From assembly GCA_019638385.1 (NCBI GenBank), contig JAHBTW010000017.1, positions 1-64,000 of the forward strand: DNA of 64,000 nucleotides, written 5' to 3'. Position 1 is the stretch's first letter, and the number at the start of each line of letters is the position of its first letter. This DNA comes from Saprospiraceae bacterium. Lineage in GTDB: Bacteria > Bacteroidota > Bacteroidia > Chitinophagales > Saprospiraceae. The notes under the pieces were generated by a model, which was not told the origin of the DNA, made no database searches, and saw nothing but the letters and a program-made list of their open reading frames with translations. The position numbers were made by a program, and so were the translations under genes. Shown in pieces: positions 1-6,557 of the stretch.

Positions 1-1
1 T

Positions 2-928
2 ATGACAATCACTACCCAGGATGATCCCGAAACATTAGAGGATGAGACGGAAATCACCGCCGAGCACCACTACTACCCGTTTGGACTAAGCCACACGGGG
101 CCGTGGTATGCGAACGTGGCGCCGGAGAATAAGTACAGATATAATAGGAAGGAATGGAATGAAGATTTTGGGTTGAATATGTATGACTATGGCGCAAGGG
201 GGTATATGCCGGATTTGGGTAGATGGGGCGGAGTGGATGCGCTGGCGGAGAGGTACTATAGTTGGTCGCCGTACAACTATGTAATGGGGAACCCTATTCG
301 GAATATTGATCCTGATGGTAGGGGCGTGGAAACAGAAATTTTTGATCAAAAAGGAAAAAAGGTAGGTGAAGATAGTAAAGGTAAAGACGGCAATGTGTCT
401 ATCGTTAATAAGGAGGTAGCGAAAGAACTTAAAAAAGGAACTATATCTCCTCCCGAAGCAATCGAAAAATCAAATATCCAAACAACAAGAGTAGTTTTGG
501 AAGAATCAATGAAGGTACTTGATCGGACTTATGAGAATGGAGGGTTAAACGAAGAGGTATCTGTAATAACTCCTGAAGGTAAAGTCATAAGGGGCAAAAA
601 AGGGCCATCACATATTTCTGGAGGTCTAAAAAGTGCAGATGTCCCAATAGTTGATGGTCTGGAGAATACTCTAATTCATTCTCATATTACAGGGTTTGAA
701 GAATTTAACAACCAACATTATGGATCAGATGCGACTGAACCCTCAAATGCAGATAAAGAAGTTTTCAAAAGATTTAGACAAAATATTATTGTCGGGAAAT
801 TAGGCCCCCCAAAAACTGATAGAGGAGAGCCAATTCCAAGGTCCGATGGGGCGGTATTCTTTGACAGAAATGCCAAAAGGCAAGGCTTATTAACAGATAA
901 AGCGACAAGGAAAATAATAAAAAATTAG
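2..928 (+). CDS. RHS-core fragment with JAMM/JAB-type toxin tip (5' end outside window)
   Basis: This is the C-terminal part of a polymorphic toxin; its upstream part lies before the window. Residues 22-107 are a typical RHS-associated core (YYPFGL, ENKYRYNRKEW, GLNMYDYGARGYMPDLGRW, NPIRNIDPDG). After DPDG the composition changes to an AT-rich, lysine-rich tip of about 200 residues. The tip has a complete-looking JAMM set: an upstream Glu (184/185), H226-x-H228 and S248-x-x-D251. This suggests a zinc-dependent JAB-like effector, known as a toxin class in polymorphic systems; the target is unknown. The next gene starts 1 base after the stop and is the likely immunity gene. RHS identity is sure; JAB assignment is good but rests on motif reading. 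Confidence 0.85.
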   Translation: MTITTQDDPETLEDETEITAEHHYYPFGLSHTGPWYANVAPENKYRYNRKEWNEDFGLNMYDYGARGYMPDLGRWGGVDALAERYYSWSPYNYVMGNPIRNIDPDGRGVETEIFDQKGKKVGEDSKGKDGNVSIVNKEVAKELKKGTISPPEAIEKSNIQTTRVVLEESMKVLDRTYENGGLNEEVSVITPEGKVIRGKKGPSHISGGLKSADVPIVDGLENTLIHSHITGFEEFNNQHYGSDATEPSNADKEVFKRFRQNIIVGKLGPPKTDRGEPIPRSDGAVFFDRNAKRQGLLTDKATRKIIKN

Positions 929-929
929 C

Positions 930-1388
930 ATGAAACTAACAATTCTACTTATCTCCTTCTTTTTTGGAATTCAACTCTCATTGTTGGGACAAGAACATGA
1001 AACAATTAATTGCCTGATTTTTATTAATGGCAAACTACCTGATGGCAGTTCTCTTTTGGGGAATTTTAAAGCTGTAAACGAAGCTGGAGATACGATGACG
1101 TATAATTTTGAACCTAATATAGGCGAGATAATTCTTTATAATCAAATAAAAAAAGAATTATTCTCTATATCAGATGGAAGCCTTTTACTCGTCACAATTA
1201 AGCACGTTGATAGGTATGGTAGAATAAGAGAGTTTTCAACTTCGATCAAGGCAGAATGGTTGAAATGGCGATTTATCATTTTACGAATTACCACATTTAA
1301 GCGAGGCCGTTATCATTTTGGGATATCAGGTCCTGCTACATCCTCCGAATTTATACGTCAGGAGTATATGATGTTGGAAAAATTCTAA
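930..1388 (+). CDS. Small exported protein, candidate immunity protein for the JAB tip
   Basis: A protein of 152 residues with a clear signal peptide (hydrophobic residues 3-18 ending before GQEHE), so it probably acts in the periplasm or outer envelope. I recognise no family. Its ATG lies 1 base after the stop of the RHS/JAB gene, and it shares the low GC and lysine/isoleucine-rich composition of the tip rather than of the RHS core. Position and composition are the only grounds for calling it an immunity protein. A secreted housekeeping role cannot be excluded. Confidence 0.6.
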   Translation: MKLTILLISFFFGIQLSLLGQEHETINCLIFINGKLPDGSSLLGNFKAVNEAGDTMTYNFEPNIGEIILYNQIKKELFSISDGSLLLVTIKHVDRYGRIREFSTSIKAEWLKWRFIILRITTFKRGRYHFGISGPATSSEFIRQEYMMLEKF

Positions 1389-1399
1389 GAACAACAAGT

Positions 1400-1507
1400 T
1401 CCCCCCGCTGGCCATCGGTCTTCCCTAACAAAAAAATAAAAAACAATCGCTGGTGTCTGGTCTCATGACATGACCAGACATCACTATCCGCACGTCTTCA
1501 GACGTGC
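1400..1507 (+). repeat. Structured inter-cassette spacer, copy 1
   Basis: This non-coding stretch after cassette A holds two hairpins: GTCTGGTC/GACCAGAC (1455-1462 with 1472-1479) and GCACGTCT-TC-AGACGTGC (1490-1507). It aligns with 3510-3622 after cassette B. Shared blocks are CCCCGCTG, GTCTTCC, an A-rich run, GCTGGT and the palindrome core CGTCTTCAGACG. The stems differ in sequence between copies but keep pairing. Its function is unknown. Confidence 0.65.
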
Positions 1508-1517
1508 AATGTGCGAC

Positions 1518-1632
1518 CGACCTACTGCACCGCCTCACCAACCCATCCGGCCATCCGCACTATGTATATGACAAAAGCGGCAACCTCACCGAAGATCGCC
1601 ACAAGGAGATGACCATGAGCTACAATTTCTAA
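1518..1632 (+). pseudogene. RHS YD-repeat fragment (5' part of cassette B, cut by MITE)
   Basis: From 1528 the + strand reads HRLTNPSGHPHYVYDKSGN and then continues to MSYNF before a TAA at 1630-1632. YVYDKSGNLT is a classic YD repeat of RHS proteins. The stop is created by the inserted element at 1632-1818; removing it with one TA joins this frame to the core at 1822. There is no convincing start of its own, so it is a remnant. Confidence 0.8.
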
Positions 1633-1818
1633 GAAACGTGGCGTGAATAAGTTGCCTGATTTCGGCGAGGCTATTTTTTCATCAGACAAGGCGCAAGGAG
1701 GGAAGGTAGCATCGCTACCTGACCGACGAAGCAACGCAGTATAATGGAAAAAAGCGGCGCGCTGAGCTTGTTGAAGCGAGACCGACCAAATCGGTAAATT
1801 ATTCACGACGCGTTTCTA
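1632..1818. mobile_element. 187-bp MITE-like element inserted in RHS cassette B
   Basis: The ends are near-perfect inverted repeats: left AGAAACGTGGCGTGAATAA (1632-1650), right TTATTCACGACGCGTTTCT (1799-1817), 17 of 19 positions pairing. TA dinucleotides flank it (1630-1631 and 1819-1820), and removing the element with one TA restores an open reading frame (SYNF-Y-LPNRI) across the RHS gene. Inside is a hairpin GGTAGC-ATC-GCTACC. No coding capacity is seen, so movement would need a transposase elsewhere; a TA target would fit the IS630/mariner group (inference). Confidence 0.75.
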
Positions 1819-1821
1819 TAT

Positions 1822-2967
1822 TTGCCCAACCGCATACAAACCCAGCAGGGCAACCACATTGATTTCCTGTACGACGCTACGGGCAGAAAATGGGCCAAAA
1901 AAGGAATCGACAACCACACGCGCATGTACATAGGCAACATAGAATATTTCAAAGGAAAATTGGAACACATCGCCTTCCCCGATGGCCGCCTCGTGCCGGA
2001 ATACGACGAGAACGATCAGTTTCTGGGTACTTACCGGCCGGAGTACTTCCGCACCGACCACTTGGGCAATACCCGCCTCATCTTCTCAGACTTCAACCGC
2101 GACATGATCATCACCACTAAGGACGATCCCGAAACACTGGAGGATGAGACGGAAATCACCGCCGAGCACCACTACTACCCGTTTGGACTAAGCCATGCGG
2201 GGCCGTGGTACGCGAGCGTGGCGCCGGAGAATAAGTACCGCTACAATGGGAAAGAGTGGAATGAGGACGGGGGGCTAGATTTGTATGATTTCGGTAACCG
2301 CTGGCAAGACCCGACGCTGGGACGGTTTACTACGGTGGACAGGTTTGCGGAGAAGTATGCCTTCCAGTCGGCTTATGTGATGGCCGCCAATGACCCGATG
2401 AAATTTGTGGATGTGAATGGGGATAGTATAAAAATAGGGGCGGTTGCATATATTCCAAGAATGCAACAATCTGATGAATACGACGAGTTTACAAATAATT
2501 CAATTGAAGCCCTCAACTTTATTCTTGATAACGGGGGCAAAAAACACATCAATAAACTTGCAGCCTCGGATAGAATATATAAAGTAAAAAATTCTAATGA
2601 ATTAGGGACTAACACCTTCGAACCTATTTCTGATTACGGGGGCGAAATAAAATTTAACGATAAGGAAGCAATCGAGTATGCTGATGGCAAAATTATGACT
2701 GCCGTAACTATCCTTGCACATGAAATTGAACATGCTTTTAAAAACGAGACATTAGTTGAAAAGGCTATAAAAACTGGCAATTTTGACAAGCTGTATCAGT
2801 TTCAATCTCCAGAACCAGATTCGAAGGCGAAAGTAAAAGAGGAGAATCGTGCGATGAAAGGTTTAGAGAGAAAGATTGCGTCAGTCTTAAACCAGCATAT
2901 CAGAAGCTCTTATGATGAAAAACCTGTTGATAGGTTTACTACTTCTGGCCCTTTAAAAAAGATATGA
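1822..2967 (+). CDS. RHS core with HExxH metallopeptidase toxin tip (5' end interrupted)
   Basis: The open frame from 1822 is the downstream half of cassette B; the TTG at 1822 is only where the frame opens after the MITE. Residues 10-200 are RHS core (YDATGRKWAKKG, RTDHLGNTRL, YYPFGLS, YNGKEWNE, DPMKFVDVNGD). The tip from about residue 201 is AT-rich and contains AHEIEH (HExxH at 300-304) and EENRA (about 340-344), the usual layout of zinc metallopeptidase toxins with a Glu third ligand. Separated from its upstream RHS shell, it is unlikely to be delivered as it stands. The stop is followed 1 base later by the next ATG, so toxin and immunity candidate are probably co-translated. Confidence 0.8.
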   Translation: MPNRIQTQQGNHIDFLYDATGRKWAKKGIDNHTRMYIGNIEYFKGKLEHIAFPDGRLVPEYDENDQFLGTYRPEYFRTDHLGNTRLIFSDFNRDMIITTKDDPETLEDETEITAEHHYYPFGLSHAGPWYASVAPENKYRYNGKEWNEDGGLDLYDFGNRWQDPTLGRFTTVDRFAEKYAFQSAYVMAANDPMKFVDVNGDSIKIGAVAYIPRMQQSDEYDEFTNNSIEALNFILDNGGKKHINKLAASDRIYKVKNSNELGTNTFEPISDYGGEIKFNDKEAIEYADGKIMTAVTILAHEIEHAFKNETLVEKAIKTGNFDKLYQFQSPEPDSKAKVKEENRAMKGLERKIASVLNQHIRSSYDEKPVDRFTTSGPLKKI

Positions 2968-2968
2968 T

Positions 2969-3505
2969 ATGAAATGCAATAGTTTGCTCCGAGTAATGTT
3001 GTTCCTTATGGCCTTTTCCAAAGTCTATTCACAGGATTCAATATATTACAGACCACAGATATCAACAGGAAAAGCATTAGAATTTAAAATAGATGGAATC
3101 AATTCCTTTTTATTCGATTCAAATCTCACCAGAAAATACATGCAGCCAATAAAGTCTAATAAATACAAATATTATTGGAGAATTGACACCTGCGAAATAG
3201 TTACCATTGAGAAAGAAGTTAAAAATTATTTGATAAAACACTACAATGAGGTTGTGGTTAATAAGTATCCTCATTATATACGACAATATTTTCCATTCAT
3301 CAACAAAAAAGGAGAAATGATTATCATAATTACGTTGTCTTTTTTAAATGAAGAAGAACAAATAGATGTAATGGAACGACTTTCATTATTCCCCAGATAT
3401 GTTTTTGATGACAATGTTAATTTTAATTATCTTTCCCTTAGGTTTAATTACACCAATAGGTCATGGGGAGAGACTGTTCAGAAAAAGCCTTCGAGATCAC
3501 CGTGA
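2969..3505 (+). CDS. Exported protein, candidate immunity protein for the HExxH tip
   Basis: A protein of 178 residues with a signal peptide (MLFLMAFSKVYS then QDS) and no family I recognise. It is AT-rich, tyrosine- and asparagine-rich, and starts 1 base after the HExxH toxin stop, the same layout as cassette A. A periplasmic inhibitor of a metallopeptidase tip is a reasonable inference. The last residues (about ETVQKKPSRSP) lie where the conserved spacer repeat begins, so the original C-terminus may have been replaced when the cassette junction formed. Confidence 0.6.
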   Translation: MKCNSLLRVMLFLMAFSKVYSQDSIYYRPQISTGKALEFKIDGINSFLFDSNLTRKYMQPIKSNKYKYYWRIDTCEIVTIEKEVKNYLIKHYNEVVVNKYPHYIRQYFPFINKKGEMIIIITLSFLNEEEQIDVMERLSLFPRYVFDDNVNFNYLSLRFNYTNRSWGETVQKKPSRSP

Positions 3506-3509
3506 TCGC

Positions 3510-3622
3510 TTTCCCCGCTGCCGTGGAGTCTTCCACCACAAAATAATCAAAAAAACAACTGCTGGTAGCGTGGGACGCTATAAGACCTCCCCGCTACCCC
3601 TATCACCTCGTCTTCAGACGAG
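3510..3622 (+). repeat. Structured inter-cassette spacer, copy 2
   Basis: Homologous to 1400-1507. It contains the hairpins GTGGA/TCCAC (about 3522-3535), TAGCGT-GGG-ACGCTA (3566-3580) and CTCGTCT-TC-AGACGAG (3607-3622). The outer pairs of the last stem are CT/AG here but CA/TG in copy 1, so pairing is kept while sequence changes. A perfect small palindrome GATCAC-C-GTGATC sits just before it at 3495-3507. Confidence 0.65.
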
Positions 3623-3668
3623 TAGGGAAAACACTTCATTTTAGCACTAAAACGCCTATCTTCGCACC

Positions 3669-4393
3669 ATGCCGCACCGCAACCGCACCCGCCTCACTTT
3701 CTCCGACTTCAATCAGGACGAGGTGATTTCGTGGAAGCTACCGAACAGCGGGCCTGCCGCGCAGGAGAGCGAGATCACGTCGGAGAATCATTACTACCCG
3801 TTTGGCCTCAGCCAGCGGGGGCCCTGGTATGCGAGCGTGGCGCCGGAGAATAAGTACCGCTACAACGGCAAGGAGTGGAATGAGGAGTGGAGGCTGAATA
3901 TGTACGACTATGGCGCAAGGGGGTATATGCCAGATTTGGGGAGATGGGGCGGAGTGGATGCGCTGGCTGAAGTTATCCCCTCACACACGGTTTATGCTTA
4001 TACATTCAATAACCCCATTATTTTCTCGGATCCTACTGGAATGATGGGCGAGCGTGGGGGGCCAAAAAGGAGATCGCTTTTTGATCGGCTGGAGGAAGAG
4101 TATGGGGCGAAGCATGGTGAAGAATGGATACCGGGTACAGATGATAAAGGCAATATCATACTTACAGCTGAAAAAGGGGACAATCATCAAACTTTAATGA
4201 CTTTTTTTGGAGATAAAGCGAATGCTTCAGATTTCCTTCCGAAATGGGCATTAAATGAAAATGTCTCATTTAATGAGGGAGATGTAATAAAGCTTGATGA
4301 AAGCAATATATTTTCATTAACTTTTTATTATTACTATAAATATAATGAAGAGTTTAAGAATAAAGAAAATTATGACTGCAAAGAACTCTGCAG
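3669..4393 (+). pseudogene. RHS core with unrecognised toxin tip, 5' part, broken by IS
   Basis: Cassette C. From 3669 the frame reads RTRLTFSDFNQDEV, YYPFGLS, ENKYRYNGKEWNE, YGARGYMPDLGRW and FNNPIIFSDPTGM, a truncated RHS core. After it comes a tip of about 115 residues (EEEYGAKHGEEWIPG, FFGDKANASDFLPKW, YYYYKYNEEFKNKENYD) without a motif I can name. The frame runs into the insertion sequence at 4393; residues after NYDCKELC come from the IS. The box TATCTTCG just upstream (3657-3664) resembles a -7 element, but the core begins mid-domain, so this is a remnant rather than a complete gene. Confidence 0.75.
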
Positions 4394-4416
4394 GGGGTGT
4401 AATTCAAAATGTCGCA

Positions 4417-5358
4417 TCAGGCAGCATTTTTTAACAGCTTCCTAATGAGTTCGTACCTGTTGTTTTTGTATGCCACCCTCAGTTTTATCATACTGTCGCA
4501 TCCGGCGTTTGCCCACCGCTGACCACTTCTTTTCATTCTGACCTGCAACAGTGTTCGGTGAGCAGATTCAATGGCACCACTTCCAATCATCCAGCCTTTT
4601 TGACGGTACTGCAGGTAGTCCATTTGATGTTGATGATTTTCGAGGTAGCCGATTAGTGTCTGGATTTCGTCATTAGAGCCCACTAAAGCCTTGACTTCCG
4701 TGATAACATCTTTGACCCGGCTATTCAGCAGTGCTTCTTTTTGTTTAGCCATCCACAGGTGCTGGTCTTTGGGAGCTACTGATGCCAGCTTTTCACACAC
4801 GTGGAAAATATCAATTATGTGTGTGGCTTTGTCATATCGCTCGGCAATCCACTGACCAATCCAAGTGGCTCCATCTGTTACAAATATCTTCTTGCAGGCA
4901 CTCTCCGGCGGCAACATTTGCTCAAAATTTGTTGTGAAATGGGTGTAATGTCCTCGCTTAGCAACATAATTAGATTCTTTCATCCTCCACCTATGCTCTT
5001 CATTGTCAATAAAATGCTTTGCTTGGAACAACCGCCCTACTTTCGTTTCCTGCCAGCCGTTGTCTGTAAAAACCATAGAGCCGTCGACCATCGCATATAC
5101 TTCTTCACTTTCCTTGCATTGAGCTTCCAACAACCCTTTGCATGGCTCATTCAAAGCGCTTTCATCCAAATTTTCTGCCACGTTTTGACACGTCCGATAT
5201 ACTTGGCTTTGATTGACGGCTATACCCAACAAAGAAGATATCCGATCGGGTACGTCCCCAAATACTTCCACGCAGCCGAGCTCCGCCAGTTTCTCTTGTA
5301 AAAATGGACTCGTACGCTGACCCAACACTGGCCCACTAAAAGGATGTTTCTTGCTCAC
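4417..5358 (-). CDS. ISKra4-like family transposase, catalytic part
   Basis: A protein of 313 residues. The DDE residues are visible in context: VDGSMVF (first Asp, about residue 91), VTDGATWIG followed by IIDIFHV (second Asp region) and IGSGAIESAHR followed by RMKRSGQRW (Glu region). This series is characteristic of ISKra4-type transposases. Its stop lies against the left inverted repeat. It overlaps the upstream small frame by 4 bases (ATGA-type), so the two parts are either translationally coupled or joined by frameshifting. Confidence 0.85.
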   Translation of the reverse strand: MSKKHPFSGPVLGQRTSPFLQEKLAELGCVEVFGDVPDRISSLLGIAVNQSQVYRTCQNVAENLDESALNEPCKGLLEAQCKESEEVYAMVDGSMVFTDNGWQETKVGRLFQAKHFIDNEEHRWRMKESNYVAKRGHYTHFTTNFEQMLPPESACKKIFVTDGATWIGQWIAERYDKATHIIDIFHVCEKLASVAPKDQHLWMAKQKEALLNSRVKDVITEVKALVGSNDEIQTLIGYLENHQHQMDYLQYRQKGWMIGSGAIESAHRTLLQVRMKRSGQRWANAGCDSMIKLRVAYKNNRYELIRKLLKNAA

Positions 5359-5567
5359 TTCGATAATCCCGAATCGTGTCCGAATTTTGTTTTTTTTCGA
5401 CGGTCTTTGCCTACTTCACTTATCTTCCGTTCCATTACCGATCGACCCAAATCCAGCATGATTTGCTCAAAACGCTTCTCAAATTCGTAAAAATCTTTCT
5501 CTTGATCCAACGATTCCAATTCGGGCCAATGCGACAAGGCTAACGATACATATTCTTCTTTGGTCAT
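5355..5567 (-). CDS. N-terminal accessory frame of the ISKra4-like element
   Basis: A 70-residue charged protein (EEYVSLALSHWPELESLDQE, then EKRFEQIMLDLGRSVMERKI) resembling the N-terminal region of single-frame ISKra4 transposases. It starts 53 bases inside the right inverted repeat and overlaps the catalytic frame by 4 bases. Either this copy carries a split transposase or the two frames are normally produced together, as in several IS families. Confidence 0.7.
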   Translation of the reverse strand: MTKEEYVSLALSHWPELESLDQEKDFYEFEKRFEQIMLDLGRSVMERKISEVGKDRRKKTKFGHDSGLSK

Positions 5568-5643
5568 CTTTTATCAATGTGATTTTAGTGCTCAGCTAAG
5601 GTACAAATTCTTTACACAGTGCGACATTTTGAATTACACCCCC

Positions 5644-5772
5644 CAGTATATTATCAGTGCGGGAACTTCACTCGGCTTTGCTGCCTGGTGGCGGTTGCAA
5701 CATACGAGAGGATACAAGCCGTTTACTACCAAAATTGTGGTAGAGACCTATATTACAGGGAAATTGAACTAA
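5644..5772 (+). pseudogene. 3' remnant of toxin tip C beyond the IS
   Basis: After the right end of the IS the + strand stays open in the frame that reads YIISAGTSLGFAAWWRLQHT and ends ETYITGKLN before the stop at 5770-5772. This is probably the tail of the interrupted tip. The exact junction depends on the target duplication, and the other two frames are also open for part of the way, so the frame is uncertain. Confidence 0.45.
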
Positions 5773-5800
5773 ATACGATGTAAATTAAGTATCATTAGTG

Positions 5801-5830
5801 TCGGAGCGACTGTTCGTCAAGTCGCTCCGA
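5801..5830. terminator. Hairpin, possible terminator after cassette C remnant
   Basis: A perfect 11-bp stem, TCGGAGCGACT with AGTCGCTCCGA, enclosing an 8-base loop. It follows the remnant stop at 5772 and precedes the lipoprotein start at 5867. There is no T-tract, so it may be one of the palindromes typical of this island rather than a terminator. Confidence 0.45.
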
Positions 5831-5866
5831 TGTAGCTCCAATTCAAACATTGTAAAACTGCCGACC

Positions 5867-6358
5867 ATGAAAAATGCCCTTTTTCTGCTTAAACCGCTTA
5901 CCATCATACTCATAGTCTCCCTGCACACATCCTGCAAACCGGACACGAAACCGGCAAAGGCAGCACAGGAAGCTTTCGCCATCACTCCGCTAACCATGAT
6001 GAATAAAACGGGGCTTTTCCATGCAAGAGGGGAAGATCATCCATACAAAGCTGAATACTATATTGTTTCCGGCTTTCAGGATGATCTTGCCACTGAAACC
6101 GTCATTGATAGCTTTATGTGCTCTAATATAGCCGGAGATTTTAAAAATTTTCATAATTACTCCGTTACATTTTACAAAGAATCAGCGATTACCAATATTA
6201 AAGCGCTCACCCAAAATCCAAAGGACTTTGATCGCTACTCTTTTAGCAGCGATCGTTTGTATCAATACAACTGGGAATACGGAAAATTTCTCTGGGTGAA
6301 TAAAATAAGAGGGGAAGATAATCCTGCGACCCGCTTCACGTCTCCCTGCCTTGAATGA
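5867..6358 (+). CDS. Small lipoprotein, candidate immunity protein of cassette C
   Basis: A protein of 163 residues starting at MKNALFLLKP. Residues 6-23 are hydrophobic and lead into LHTSC, a lipobox, so it is probably anchored in the outer membrane or periplasmic face. No family is recognised. Its place after a toxin tip matches the exported candidates in cassettes A and B, so an immunity role is inferred. An earlier in-frame start at 5798 would bury the signal sequence and is less likely. Confidence 0.55.
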   Translation: MKNALFLLKPLTIILIVSLHTSCKPDTKPAKAAQEAFAITPLTMMNKTGLFHARGEDHPYKAEYYIVSGFQDDLATETVIDSFMCSNIAGDFKNFHNYSVTFYKESAITNIKALTQNPKDFDRYSFSSDRLYQYNWEYGKFLWVNKIRGEDNPATRFTSPCLE

Positions 6359-6381
6359 GCGCAAGAATGGGTCAACACGTT

Positions 6382-6557
6382 GTTTCAAGTTTAAGCCGCA
6401 GAAGCGGCCGTAACTTGAAACTACTCTATTGGTACGCTGTGGCGTACCTAACCCGGAGGGTTTCTCTGTCCGCAGGATGTGATAAAAGCGGCCCTCCGGG
6501 CCAGGCAGTCACAGACTGCGGGATGTAGGCGTTTCAAGTTACCCCCGCCGAGCGGGG
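6382..6557. repeat. Array of six short palindromes before the AHH toxin
   Basis: Successive hairpins: GTTTCAAGTT/AACTTGAAAC (6382-6391 with 6412-6421) enclosing GCCGC/GCGGC; GGTACGC/GCGTACC (6431-6448); AACCC/GGGTT (6450-6462); GGCCC/GGGCC (6490-6502); GCAGTC/GACTGC (6505-6519); CCCCGC/GCGGGG (6543-6557). The arm GTTTCAAGTT recurs at 6531-6540. The array overlaps the first codons of the long open frame that follows, so the true toxin start may lie after it. Confidence 0.65.

Larger units (their letters stand above)
4393..5643. mobile_element. ISKra4-like insertion sequence, 1251 bp, perfect 24-bp inverted ends
   Basis: The left end (4393-4416, GGGGGTGTAATTCAAAATGT then CGCA) is the exact reverse complement of 5620-5643. 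Between them lie two minus-strand frames that form the transposase. If one G is assigned to the flank, a 3-bp target duplication CAG (4391-4393 and 5644-5646) is possible but not secure. The element interrupts the toxin tip of cassette C. Intact frames and identical ends suggest a recent, possibly still active insertion. Confidence 0.9.

Noticed and set aside
1400..3622. Integron-like attC sites for the toxin cassettes
   Set aside because: The hairpins lack the conserved GTTRRRY/RYYYAAC core sites and no integrase gene is present.
4801..5301. 166-codon plus-strand frame inside the IS
   Set aside because: It lies opposite the transposase and has no transposase-accessory or other features.
5560..5772. 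Independent 70-codon gene at the right end of the IS
   Set aside because: Its first 28 codons lie inside the IS end; only the part after 5643 can be host sequence, and that is most likely the tail of toxin tip C.
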